From NCBI RefSeq assembly GCF_012277275.1, contig NZ_CP051155.1, forward strand, positions 2,976,001 to 3,040,000: a stretch of DNA of 64,000 nucleotides. The letters run 5' to 3'. Positions 1 to 9,962 of the stretch are shown piece after piece. This DNA comes from Gephyromycinifex aptenodytis (GTDB lineage: Bacteria; Actinomycetota; Actinomycetes; Actinomycetales; Dermatophilaceae). Every line of letters begins with the position of its first letter. The stretch's first letter is position 1. The position numbers and the translations under genes were made by a program. The notes under the pieces are model-generated. The model was not told where the DNA came from, made no database searches, and worked only from the letters and a program-made list of their open reading frames with translations.

Positions 1-303
<303 letters not shown>

Positions 304-472
304 ACGATGATGTTCTGCGTCCACTGTATGGTTCCCGACACACCAGCCCGGGAATCAACTAAGCAACACCAGCACTGACCGTGCCAGGTGTCCCACCCCC
401 CAATAAAGGGAGGTTGGATACTGCGGCGTCGGGAAGGGTGCAGGGGTGTTGTGGCTGGTATAAGTCGATAGA

Positions 473-591
473 GTTACGGCGGCCATAGCGAGAGGGAAAC
501 GCCCGGTTCCATTCCGAACCCGGAAGCTAAGCCTCTCAGCGCCGATGGTACTGCACTGGGGACGGTGTGGGAGAGTAGGACACCGCCGGAC
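473..591 (+). rRNA. 5S ribosomal RNA
   Basis: A 5S gene of about 118 bases in the usual place after 23S. It begins gttacggcggccatagcg, contains the conserved loop ccattccgaacccggaag, and ends with the complementary 3' arm gacaccgccggac. Ends are assigned by pairing of the 5' and 3' arms and may be off by a few bases. Confidence 0.93.
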
Positions 592-603
592 AACTTTTCA
601 GGT

Positions 604-633
604 AAAGGCCCTCACGCTTGCGTGGGGGCCTTT
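604..633 (+). terminator. rRNA operon terminator hairpin
   Basis: An inverted repeat follows the 5S gene: aaaggccctcacg pairs with cgtgggggccttt around a short cttg loop, with one wobble, and then runs into ttcct. It is well placed to end the rRNA transcript. Confidence 0.8.
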
Positions 634-800
634 CCTCATGTCTGGACCCTTTTGGTATCCGTGGTGAGGAGGCCGCTGTTCCCCCTTGGCTTGCCGTTCG
701 GATAGCGCTGCTCGCCGACCATGCGGCTGACCCAGACGGTAACGTTCCTCGTGGGTTGTGATTGCCCACGACGATTGCCCACTATGCCCGGAGGTCAAGA

Positions 801-1598
801 ATGGACATGCGCGCTGAGTTGCCGATTACCGAAGGCCCGGTGCTTGCCTCGTTCGAGGATGGGGTCGTCACCATCACGATGAACCGGCCGGAAACACTGA
901 ACGCCGTTACCGCCCCGATGATGAACCACATCGAGCAGCTCATCATGGCCGCTTCCGATCTGGAGGGCGCCCGTGCCATCGTGCTGCGCGCTGCCGGCAA
1001 GGGGTTCTGCTCCGGAGCGGACCTCAGCCCCGAAGAGGGGGAGAAGGCTTCCACCGCCACCATCGACGCCGGCAATGGGGTCGTCACGGCGATGCGTCAA
1101 GCCCCACTGCCGGTGGTGTGTGTGGTCCAGGGCGCGTGCGCCGGGATCGGGGTGTCCATCGCGTTGGCCGCCGACCTCGTCGTGGCCTCGGAGAAGGCGT
1201 TCTTCCTGCTCGCGTTCGCCAACATCGGCCTGATGCCCGATGGCGGGGCCACCGCTTTGGTGTCCGCGGCAGTCGGTCGGCCTCGGGCGATGCGAATGGC
1301 TTTGCTGGGGGAGCGGGTGTACGCCGCGCAGGCAGAAGCGTGGGGCCTGATCTCTCACGTCGTCAGCCCGGAGGCGTTAGACGAGGAGACGGACACGTTG
1401 GTCCGCAAGCTCGCAGAGGGCCCCTCGCGGGCTTACGCAGCGACGAAGCACGCCGTCAACGAGGCGACGCTGCAGGAACTGTCGCAGGCATTCCAGCGGG
1501 AACGCTACGGACAGTCGGCCCTGCTGCACTCTGCGGACTTCGAAGAAGGCGCTGCTGCCTTCCGGGAGCGGCGCCCGGCCCGCTTCAGCGGCTGCTGA
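801..1598 (+). CDS. Enoyl-CoA hydratase/isomerase family protein, PaaG-like
   Basis: A crotonase-fold protein of 265 residues. The oxyanion-hole segments are visible (GKGFCSGADL near 67-75 and the GACAGIG turn near 111-117). At the two positions where true enoyl-CoA hydratases carry catalytic glutamates, this protein has Ser119 and an aromatic residue. It instead has Asp147 in GLMPDGG, the position of the catalytic Asp in PaaG and related delta3/delta2-enoyl-CoA isomerases. I therefore read it as an isomerase-type member, substrate unknown. Start: ATG at 801 has a GGAGG at 790-794 with 6-base spacing, better than an upstream TTG at 762. Its last 14 bases overlap the convergent Maf gene. Confidence 0.88.
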   Translation: MDMRAELPITEGPVLASFEDGVVTITMNRPETLNAVTAPMMNHIEQLIMAASDLEGARAIVLRAAGKGFCSGADLSPEEGEKASTATIDAGNGVVTAMRQAPLPVVCVVQGACAGIGVSIALAADLVVASEKAFFLLAFANIGLMPDGGATALVSAAVGRPRAMRMALLGERVYAAQAEAWGLISHVVSPEALDEETDTLVRKLAEGPSRAYAATKHAVNEATLQELSQAFQRERYGQSALLHSADFEEGAAAFRERRPARFSGC

Positions 1599-2238
1599 GG
1601 CTCGTCAAGTCGAACCAGCCGACCCCGGCTTGCCGGGCCAGGCTGCGCAGCAGCGGCAGGCTGATACCGACGACGTTGTGGTGATCGCCATCGATGCGCT
1701 CCACGAATGCCCCACCCAGGCCGTCGATCGTGAAAGCTCCTGCTGCGTGCATCGGCTCGCCGGTAGCGACGTAGCTTTCGATCTCGTCGCGGCTCAACTG
1801 CGCGAAGTGGACGGTGGTCGAGGCGACGGCGCCGATGGTGGCGCCGCTGCCCGACTCCGCGTGGTGTCGTAGATCGACCAGCCAGTGGCCGGTGTGCAGC
1901 ACCCCGGACTTGCCGGACATCGCCAGCCAGCGTTGGACCGCCTCCTGCGGTGAGGCAGGCTTGCCGTGGACCTGTCCATCCAGTTCCAGGACCGAGTCGC
2001 AGCCGATGACCAGACCGCTCCACTCTTCCTCATCCAAGGCGCTGGCTACGTTCTCGCACTTAGCGCGGGCGAGGAAGAGGGCTACGTCCTCGGCTTCGAG
2101 AACGCCGAAGCGTTCTTCAGCCTCGGCGAGCACGACAGGCTCATCGACCTCGCTGACACGGATCATCGGTTGGATGCCGGCGCGGGTGAGCGTGGTGGCA
2201 CGGGCGGGGGAAGCCGAGGCAAGACACAGCGGGATCAC
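1585..2238 (-). CDS. maf: Maf family nucleoside triphosphate pyrophosphatase
   Basis: Maf proteins hydrolyse non-canonical or modified nucleoside triphosphates to monophosphates and were first known as septum-formation inhibitors. The N-terminal LCLASASPAR motif, CDSV, GKP, a TGEPMHAAGAF segment and the following DGLGGAFVERIDG are all present. I place the start at GTG 2238 (about 217 residues): TATCGT lies exactly 6 bases upstream, a leaderless arrangement, and the protein then begins just before the family's first motif. GTG at 2244 or 2295 is possible. It overlaps the convergent crotonase-family gene by 14 bases. The C-terminus is ordinary for the family. Confidence 0.88.
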   Translation of the reverse strand: MIPLCLASASPARATTLTRAGIQPMIRVSEVDEPVVLAEAEERFGVLEAEDVALFLARAKCENVASALDEEEWSGLVIGCDSVLELDGQVHGKPASPQEAVQRWLAMSGKSGVLHTGHWLVDLRHHAESGSGATIGAVASTTVHFAQLSRDEIESYVATGEPMHAAGAFTIDGLGGAFVERIDGDHHNVVGISLPLLRSLARQAGVGWFDLTSLSSR

Positions 2239-2244
2239 GCTCAC

Positions 2245-2250
2245 ACGATA
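2245..2250 (-). promoter_or_regulatory. -10 box for leaderless maf
   Basis: TATCGT on the minus strand, 6 bases before GTG 2238. No Shine-Dalgarno is visible before this start. Confidence 0.5.
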
Positions 2251-2352
2251 CGCAGCCCCGGGCCCGATCAACGAAGCGCGACGTGAACCGGCCACGCCCG
2301 GACGGTGATTTCTTCGCTGTCCCAGCCTCGGGGTCGAACAGGGATGCCGGGT

Positions 2353-4017
2353 TCAGCGCAGCACCGCTGCCCGCAGCGTGTCCAGGCCCACCCCGCCGAT
2401 GTCCAGCGCGCGACGGTGGAAGGCGGCCAGATCGAAAGCTTCGCCCTGTCTGGCCTGCACGTCCTGGCGCAGTTGGAGCCACAACCGCTCGCCCACCTTG
2501 TATGAGGGCGCCTGCCCAGCCCAGCCGAGATAGCGGTCCAGTTCGAAACGTAGAAAACCTTCAGGCATGTTGGCGTGGGCGGTGAGGAAACGCCAAGCCT
2601 TGTCGTAGTCCCAAGAGCCGCCCCCGACCTCTGCCGGGGCGGGGAAACCGCAGTGCAGGCCGATGTCGAGCACCACCCGGGCAGCCCGCATCGACTGACC
2701 GTCCAGCCAACCCATCCGGTTTCCCGGATCCTCCAAGAACCCCAGCTCGTCCATGAGACGTTCGGCGTACAACGCCCAGCCCTCACCATGACCCGAGGTC
2801 CACGCCAGCAGGCGACGCCACCGGTTCAGCAAGTTCGAGCGAAAGACGGTTTGCGCGATCTGCAGGTGATGGCCCGGCACGCCCTCGTGGTAGACGGTCG
2901 TCAGCTCGCGCCAGGTGCCGAACTCGGTGACTCCTGCCGGAACCGCCCACCACATCCGCCCCGGGCGAGAGAAGTCCTCCGAGGGGGCGGTGTAGTAGAT
3001 GCCGCCACTGTGGGTGGGGGCGATGCAGCATTCGATCCGGCGAGCAGGTTCCGGGATGTCGAAGTGGGTGTCGGCCAGCGCCTCGATGGCCTCATCGGCG
3101 CGTTCCTGCATCCAGGTCTGCAGCGCGGCAGTTCCCACCAGGCGGTATTCGGGCGCGTTGTCCAGGTGCGCCAGCGCCTCGGCGATACCCGCCCCGGGCA
3201 GGATGCGCGTCGCGCACTGGCGCATCTGCTCGGTGATCCGGGCCAGTTCCTCCTGCCCCCAGGCATAGGTCTCCTCCAGGTCGATACGCGCACCCAGGAA
3301 GGAGCGTGACGCCAACTCATACACCTCGCGTCCCACAGCGTCTTCGCCTGGGGCCGCGTCCAGCAGGGCGCCCAGGCGCTCCGCGGTTTCGGCGTACCCC
3401 TGCCGGGCCGCGGCGATGCCACGTTCCAGGTCCTTGCCGACCCCACCGAGGTCGGTTGCACCGCCTCGGGCGCCGAGCTGGGTGAAGAACCCCGTCGCGC
3501 TGGAGAAGTCGCGTGCTTGCTCGATGCACGCCTCGATCTGGCGTCGCGCGGCGATGCGTCCGTGACGGGCCGCCTCCTGCAGCGATGCGTCCCACTGCTC
3601 CAAGGCGCGCGGGACGTTGCTGCATCGCTGCGCGATGAGCGCCCAGTCCTGGGCATCGTCGGTGGGCAGCAGATCAAAGGAGTCTCGCACCCCCTGCAGC
3701 GGGGACTCGATGACGTTCAGCGTCATCATGTCCAGGTACTCGGCGTGCTTCTCCTCCTGCACCCCGAGACGTTCCTGCATCGCCTCCAGGGTCACCCGAT
3801 CCACCTCGTCCGCGGGCTGACTGGCGGTCAGCTCCGCAAGGGCGCGCCTGCGCAGTCCGGACAGTTCCGCGAAACCGTCCGGGGAGAGATCATCGATCTG
3901 GCTGCTGGGCTGCCCGATACCGGCTTGGGTGGCGCACAGCGGGCTGAGAACGGTGAGCTGGTCGACGTAGCTCTCCGCGATCCGGTCGATGTCACTCATA
4001 GCGCGAGGTTCGGTCAT
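2353..4017 (-). CDS. DUF885 family putative metallopeptidase
   Basis: A 554-residue cytoplasmic protein with no signal peptide. The hallmark of the DUF885 family, HEGVPGHHLQ, lies near residue 375 and resembles the zinc-binding helix of metallocarboxypeptidases; a downstream region GHGEGWALYAERLMDELG matches the second conserved block. Family members act as or are predicted to be peptidases, but substrate cannot be told from sequence. Length is typical and the frame is intact. ATG 4017 is chosen because TAGCGT sits 6 bases upstream (leaderless). A second ATG at 3999 is possible. It runs in the same direction as maf, separated by about 110 bases. Confidence 0.88.
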   Translation of the reverse strand: MTEPRAMSDIDRIAESYVDQLTVLSPLCATQAGIGQPSSQIDDLSPDGFAELSGLRRRALAELTASQPADEVDRVTLEAMQERLGVQEEKHAEYLDMMTLNVIESPLQGVRDSFDLLPTDDAQDWALIAQRCSNVPRALEQWDASLQEAARHGRIAARRQIEACIEQARDFSSATGFFTQLGARGGATDLGGVGKDLERGIAAARQGYAETAERLGALLDAAPGEDAVGREVYELASRSFLGARIDLEETYAWGQEELARITEQMRQCATRILPGAGIAEALAHLDNAPEYRLVGTAALQTWMQERADEAIEALADTHFDIPEPARRIECCIAPTHSGGIYYTAPSEDFSRPGRMWWAVPAGVTEFGTWRELTTVYHEGVPGHHLQIAQTVFRSNLLNRWRRLLAWTSGHGEGWALYAERLMDELGFLEDPGNRMGWLDGQSMRAARVVLDIGLHCGFPAPAEVGGGSWDYDKAWRFLTAHANMPEGFLRFELDRYLGWAGQAPSYKVGERLWLQLRQDVQARQGEAFDLAAFHRRALDIGGVGLDTLRAAVLR

Positions 4018-4023
4018 CTTTCG

Positions 4024-4029
4024 ACGCTA
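4024..4029 (-). promoter_or_regulatory. -10 box for leaderless DUF885 gene
   Basis: TAGCGT on the minus strand, 6 bases before ATG 4017, with no Shine-Dalgarno. Confidence 0.5.
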
Positions 4030-4167
4030 GCCCAGTCCTGCTCGGGGCCGCCGGGCATTCGCTACATCCGACCCCCGTTCGCGTACAACGCTGCTCGGCG
4101 CCATGCCGGACGTCGACGAAATCGCGTGCAGCCAGGCGCCGACGATCCAGTCCGGGCCTCGCACAAA

Positions 4168-4202
4168 GGCCAGGCCCCCTCCGGTGTGGAGGGGGCCTGG
4201 CC
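4168..4202 (-). terminator. Terminator downstream of accD-accE
   Basis: A perfect 15-bp stem (ggccaggccccctcc with ggagggggcctggcc) around a 5-base loop, followed on the minus strand by tttgtg. It closes the accD-accE transcript before the DUF885 gene. Confidence 0.85.
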
Positions 4203-4226
4203 GTCGTCGGTTGCGGGGTCAGCCGC

Positions 4227-4433
4227 TCAGCGGCTACCCCAGCCGCCACCCAATTGGGTGCTGCGGACCATCCGGCGAATGGGGCGGGACCAACCGCTGG
4301 CCCGCGCCGTGCTGTCCGCGGATGAGGCCGAAGCGTTCACCGCGGCCAGGACCGTGGTCAGGGCCGCGATCTCTTCGGGTGTTGCTGAGCCGCGGGTGAC
4401 CGTAAAGGTCGGGGGAGTGCTCTCCTGCGACAT
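4227..4433 (-). CDS. Acyl-CoA carboxylase epsilon subunit
   Basis: A 68-residue protein directly after accD, 25 bases downstream. Its N-terminal half (FTVTRGSATPEEIAALTTVL) and the basic tail SGWSRPIRRMVRSTQLGGGWGSR-like ending are typical of the small epsilon subunit that actinobacterial acyl-CoA carboxylases need for full activity of the carboxyltransferase beta subunit. Start ATG 4433 has AAGGAGA with 7-base spacing. Operon position next to the beta subunit supports the call strongly. Followed by a strong terminator. Confidence 0.9.
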   Translation of the reverse strand: MSQESTPPTFTVTRGSATPEEIAALTTVLAAVNASASSADSTARASGWSRPIRRMVRSTQLGGGWGSR

Positions 4434-4458
4434 ACGTTGTCTCCTTGGTTGCGGCGGA

Positions 4459-6075
<1,617 letters not shown>

Positions 6076-6081
6076 GGCGGC

Positions 6082-6091
6082 AGCCTAGCCT
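6082..6091. promoter_or_regulatory. Overlapping divergent -10 boxes for accD and birA
   Basis: TAGGCT (minus strand, 6082-6087) lies 6 bases before the accD start and TAGCCT (plus strand, 6086-6091) lies 7 bases before birA ATG 6099. The two hexamers share the TA pair at 6086-6087. Only 23 bases separate the two start codons, so each -35 region must lie inside the other gene. No clear consensus -35 was found. Confidence 0.6.
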
Positions 6092-6098
6092 TGTGAAC

Positions 6099-6938
6099 AT
6101 GCCCTTGAGCCTGTCCGCGCCCCCTCTCCTCGACTCTCTGGTCACACCGAATGGTCCGTGGCGCTCGCTGCGGGTGCTCGGCGTGGTCGGCTCGACGAAT
6201 GCCGAAGCGGCGCTACAGCCGCGCCCCTGGGAGATCGTGACCGCGCAGGGACAAGAGTCCGGCCGGGGTCGGCACGCCCGGGTGTGGGTATCGCCGGCTG
6301 GGACTTCGGTGTCGATGTCGATGACCGTGCCGTGCCCGCCTCGACCACAAGACTGGGGATGGCTTCCGCTGTTGGCAGGCTTGGCCGTCCACGACGGACT
6401 CAGCGCAGTCGTCGAACAGGCCGGCGGCGATACCGAGGTCGGTTTGAAATGGCCCAATGACGTTCTGATCCGGGGCGGTTCGCAACCCGAGTGGGGCAAG
6501 GTGTGCGGCATTCTGTGCGAGATGCAGCCCGAGGCGTTGGTGGTGGTCGGGATCGGCATCAACGTGGCCGTCCCCCGCGCTGACCTGCCGGTACCTACCG
6601 CCACCTCGCTGCACCTGGCCGGGCTTGACCCGCTGCAGATCGGGCAGGGGATGGGCGCCCGGGAAGGGGTTATCGTCGCCGTCGCGCGCGCTTTCGCCCA
6701 GTTGCACCAGGCCTGGTCCCAAGGCGGGCCCGCGCTGGAGGCAGTGCGACGTCGCTACCGCCTGGCTTGTCTGACCATCGGGGCCGAGGTCGATCTGCAC
6801 ACGCCGGGAGAGGTCATCGTGACTGGGACCGTCACAGACATCGACGAGGACGGGCGGCTGTTGATCGCGGGCGCCGAGGGAATTCAGGCATACGCGGCAG
6901 GTGATGTGGTTCACGTTCGGGTGGCTGAGAGGGCATGA
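6099..6938 (+). CDS. birA: Biotin--[acetyl-CoA-carboxylase] ligase
   Basis: Attaches biotin to the carrier domain of acyl-CoA and pyruvate carboxylases by way of biotinyl-AMP. Visible motifs are GSTNAEA near 31, the biotin-binding loop SGRGRHARVW, LKWPNDVL, and GIGINV. It has no N-terminal DNA-binding helix-turn-helix, so it is a group I ligase that does not repress biotin genes. Length about 279 residues is typical. ATG 6099 is preferred over GTG 6093 because TAGCCT ends 7 bases before it (leaderless). Its neighbour accD is part of the enzyme it activates. The cyclase gene starts 8 bases after its stop. Confidence 0.94.
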   Translation: MPLSLSAPPLLDSLVTPNGPWRSLRVLGVVGSTNAEAALQPRPWEIVTAQGQESGRGRHARVWVSPAGTSVSMSMTVPCPPRPQDWGWLPLLAGLAVHDGLSAVVEQAGGDTEVGLKWPNDVLIRGGSQPEWGKVCGILCEMQPEALVVVGIGINVAVPRADLPVPTATSLHLAGLDPLQIGQGMGAREGVIVAVARAFAQLHQAWSQGGPALEAVRRRYRLACLTIGAEVDLHTPGEVIVTGTVTDIDEDGRLLIAGAEGIQAYAAGDVVHVRVAERA

Positions 6939-6945
6939 TGCCCCC

Positions 6946-8142
6946 ATGAACCGAGACCCGCAGGAGGATGGTTTCGGTCCCGAGGCTGCCCACGAGCCGC
7001 AACCCGCGCCGCCGGTCCGCGTAGAGCCGTTGCTGGACGCCGCAGAGAAACTGTTGGGCAGGCCGCGCACCCTGCGCCGACGGGAGGTCACCGAGGCTGC
7101 CGGGGTCCCGCTGGCCAACGCTCGACGGTTCTGGCACGCGCTGGGCTTCCCCGCGGTGGGTGACGAAGCGCCGATGTTCACCGAAGGCGACGTCCAGGCG
7201 CTGCGGCACATGGTCGGGCTGGTCAACGCCGGGCCGCTGGATGAAGGCATGGCCCTGTCGATGACCAGGGCCATCGCGCGCACCGCGGATCGCCTGGCCG
7301 CCTGGCAGTCCTCGCTGGTGCTGGACATGGTGATGCAGCAACGTGACCCCCAGGTCAGCGACCTGGAACCGGTCGCTGACATCGTGGCCTCCCTGGAAGC
7401 CGAGGACGGTTCGGTGCCGCCGACCCCGCTGCACCACGTCGCCGACGAGGCCAGCGCCCGGCAGGCCAGCGAACTGCTGCTCGCGGTGGTCGACCAGTTG
7501 GAGCCACTGGTCATCTATGCCTGGCGCCGCCATCTCTCGGCGGCCATCGGGGGACTGGTGGCGCGGGCCGGCGCCGAAGAGGGCGAAGGGCAGCGCACCG
7601 TCGGGTTCGCCGACATGGTCGACTTCACCACCCTGGTCACCCGGCTGTCCGATCCGCAGCTGGCGCACCTGGTGGGCCGTTTCGAGGCGCTCGCCGCCGA
7701 CGTCATCACCGCGCACGGCGGGAGGCTGGTGAAGACCATCGGCGACGAGGTCTTCTTCGCCACCGACCGCGTGGCGCCTGCCGCGGCGATCGCGCTGGAC
7801 CTGGTGGAGGCTCTCGCCGAAGACAAGGGGATGCCGCAGCTGCGCATCGGGATGGCCACCGGGCAGGTGGTCTCTCACCTGGGCGACGTCTTCGGCACCA
7901 CCGTCAACCGGGCCAGCCGGTTGACTCAGGTGGCCCGCCCCGACACTGTCGTCGTGGACGACGCGATGGCGGCGGCGTTGTCGAACGTCACCGGTTTCAC
8001 GGTGCACCCGTTGCGCTCGCGCCCACTGCGCGGGCTCGGCATGACGGGGTTGTGGTCGCTGGAACGCGCCGCCGGTGCCCGGCACGAACAGGGCGCAGTG
8101 CCGCGGGTACTCACCCGCGAACCCCGATCCGGAACCGAATAG
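6946..8142 (+). CDS. Class III adenylate cyclase, Rv1264-like
   Basis: A 398-residue cytoplasmic cyclase making cAMP from ATP. The N-terminal ~200 residues resemble the autoinhibitory, pH-sensing domain of Mycobacterium Rv1264; the catalytic domain starts near 217. The key residues are visible: metal-binding Asp223 (GFADMVDF) and Asp267 (TIGDEVFF), the ATP-selecting Lys263, the partner Asp in GDVFGTTVN, and the Asn/Arg of VNRASRL. All are in the adenylate, not guanylate, configuration. Start ATG 6946 lies 8 bases after birA; a GTG at 6901 would overlap birA. No transmembrane segment is seen. A Crp/GlxR-like site elsewhere in the window (25744) fits active cAMP signalling. Confidence 0.9.
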   Translation: MNRDPQEDGFGPEAAHEPQPAPPVRVEPLLDAAEKLLGRPRTLRRREVTEAAGVPLANARRFWHALGFPAVGDEAPMFTEGDVQALRHMVGLVNAGPLDEGMALSMTRAIARTADRLAAWQSSLVLDMVMQQRDPQVSDLEPVADIVASLEAEDGSVPPTPLHHVADEASARQASELLLAVVDQLEPLVIYAWRRHLSAAIGGLVARAGAEEGEGQRTVGFADMVDFTTLVTRLSDPQLAHLVGRFEALAADVITAHGGRLVKTIGDEVFFATDRVAPAAAIALDLVEALAEDKGMPQLRIGMATGQVVSHLGDVFGTTVNRASRLTQVARPDTVVVDDAMAAALSNVTGFTVHPLRSRPLRGLGMTGLWSLERAAGARHEQGAVPRVLTREPRSGTE

Positions 8143-8199
8143 GGCCACCACCCACCCGCTACACCTTGAAGCACACGCCTCGACGTTAAGGAGCTAGAC

Positions 8200-8994
8200 A
8201 TGAGCCAGGACCAGCTCGTCACGATCACGCGGCACGGAGACCAAGGGCACGTCGCCGAGCTGGCGTTGGACCGTCCTTCGGCGATGAACGCGGTCTCGAC
8301 GGCGATGGCGCAAGCCATCGGTTCGGCCTGTGCGCAGTTGGCGGCCGACACCAGCGTGCGGTGTGTGGTCGTGAGCAGCACCCACCCCAAGGCGTTCTGC
8401 GTGGGGGCTGACCTGAAGGAACGCAACAGCTTCACCGACGCGGACCTGTTCGCCCAGCGTCCCATCGCGCGTGGGGCTTACGGCGGCATCTTGGACCTGC
8501 CGATGCCGACGGTGGCGGCCGTGGACGGCTTCGCGCTCGGGGGAGGCTGCGAGATCGCGTTGTCCTGCGACATCATCATCGCCGGTGAGCAGGCCACGCT
8601 CGGGCTGCCCGAGGTCTCGGTCGGGGTGATCCCCGGCGGCGGGGGCACTCAACTGGTCACCCGACGTCTGGGGTGGTCCAAGGCGAGCCGGATGATCTTC
8701 ACCTGCGCTCGCTTCAGTGGGGTCGAAGCCGGCGAGTTCGGCCTGGCGGATGAGGTCGTACCGGCCGGCACGGCGCGCGAGCGCGCCTTGGCGATGGCCG
8801 CCGGCATCGCCAAGAACTCACCGGTCGGATTGCGCAACGCCAAGAAGGCGATGCGGTTGGGCAGCGACATCGACCTGCGTTCCGGGTTGGAGATCGAAGA
8901 CACCTGCTGGCGCGCAACTGCGTTCTCCCCGGACCGCGCTGAGGGTGTGGCTGCCTTCAACGAGAAGCGCGCACCGCGCTGGCCGGGCCTGTAA
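8200..8994 (+). CDS. Enoyl-CoA hydratase
   Basis: A 264-residue crotonase that adds water across the double bond of 2-enoyl-CoA in fatty-acid oxidation. Unlike the family member at 801, both catalytic glutamates are present: Glu118 in GGGCEIA and Glu138 in GLPEVSVG; the oxyanion-hole turn FCVGADL is near 66-72. Start ATG 8200 has AAGGAG at 8187-8192. It follows the cyclase gene after 57 bases and may be co-transcribed, although the strong ribosome-binding site shows it is translated independently. Chain-length preference is not readable. Confidence 0.92.
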   Translation: MSQDQLVTITRHGDQGHVAELALDRPSAMNAVSTAMAQAIGSACAQLAADTSVRCVVVSSTHPKAFCVGADLKERNSFTDADLFAQRPIARGAYGGILDLPMPTVAAVDGFALGGGCEIALSCDIIIAGEQATLGLPEVSVGVIPGGGGTQLVTRRLGWSKASRMIFTCARFSGVEAGEFGLADEVVPAGTARERALAMAAGIAKNSPVGLRNAKKAMRLGSDIDLRSGLEIEDTCWRATAFSPDRAEGVAAFNEKRAPRWPGL

Positions 8995-9262
8995 CTGCAG
9001 GTCAGCGAGCCTGGGCGGCTCGTCGGGCAGGCGCGCACGGGCTGCCGCTGCTGGGGTCAGCGGGGGGCCAACGGCACGTCAACCTCACCCCAGTGCCATC
9101 CCATTGCCGCCCCAGCTGCCGGTCAGCGCCACCGCCTTGAGGTCTCACGGTGCTCTACAAGTGACCACATTTAGGTCTCCAAGGCGTCTGCGCGCAGCGG
9201 CCAGTAAGCCGACACGGTTCCGAATTCGCTTCTCCTATAACAATTGTCGGGCGTTCGACCCC

Positions 9263-9268
9263 TACGAT
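9263..9268 (+). promoter_or_regulatory. -10 box for leaderless response regulator
   Basis: TACGAT lies 7 bases before ATG 9276, within a 281-base gap after the hydratase gene. No Shine-Dalgarno is seen. Confidence 0.5.
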
Positions 9269-9275
9269 GGGCCTC

Positions 9276-9959
9276 ATGGTGCGCGTATTGCTAGCTGAGG
9301 ACGACACCGCAATCAGCGAACCTCTGACCCGAGCGCTGCGGCGCGAAGGATATGACGTCACGGTGTGCGGCGATGGGCTCGATGCATTGCGGGAGGCCCA
9401 GAACGCTCCAGACCTGGTCGTCCTGGACATCGGTCTCCCGGGCATGGACGGGCTCGAGGTGTGTCGACGCCTGCGGGCGGAGGGGCGCAGCGGCCCGGTC
9501 CTGATGCTCACGGCGCGCGCCGACGAGGTGGATACCGTTGTCGGGCTGGACGCTGGCGCGGACGACTACGTGACCAAGCCGTTCCGGCTGGCCGAGTTGC
9601 TTGCCCGGGTGCGGGCGCTGTTGCGCCGCAGCACCAACGGGCCCGGCTCCCCGGATGCCGGCGGTATCCGCATTGACACGCAAGCGCGCCGGGTGTTCGC
9701 CGACGGCACCGAACTGCAGCTCACCGCCAAAGAGTTCGACCTGCTCAGGGTGCTCGTGCGCGAGCAGGGCAAGGTGGTCTCGCGTGAGCAGCTCATGCGA
9801 GAGGTGTGGGAGACGCAGTGGTTCGGCTCCACCAAGACCCTGGACATGCACGTCTCGGTGCTACGTCGCAAGCTCGGCGATGACGCCGCCAAGCCGCGCT
9901 ACATCTCGACCGTTCGTGGAGTGGGTTTCCGGTTCGAACGCCCCGAAGACGCAGCCTGA
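9276..9959 (+). CDS. OmpR/PhoB-family response regulator
   Basis: A 227-residue two-component regulator. The receiver domain (1-120) has the acidic pocket EDD at 8-10, phosphoacceptor Asp51 in LVVLDIGLPG and the conserved Lys of VTKPFRLAEL. A winged-helix DNA-binding domain follows (about 130-225) with LTAKEFDLLRVL and the recognition region KTLDMHVSVLRRKLG. ATG 9276 is favoured over ATG 9267 by the leaderless spacing. The kinase gene begins 3 bases after its stop, so they form one operon. The signal and target genes are unknown. Confidence 0.93.
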   Translation: MVRVLLAEDDTAISEPLTRALRREGYDVTVCGDGLDALREAQNAPDLVVLDIGLPGMDGLEVCRRLRAEGRSGPVLMLTARADEVDTVVGLDAGADDYVTKPFRLAELLARVRALLRRSTNGPGSPDAGGIRIDTQARRVFADGTELQLTAKEFDLLRVLVREQGKVVSREQLMREVWETQWFGSTKTLDMHVSVLRRKLGDDAAKPRYISTVRGVGFRFERPEDAA

Positions 9960-9962
9960 ACC

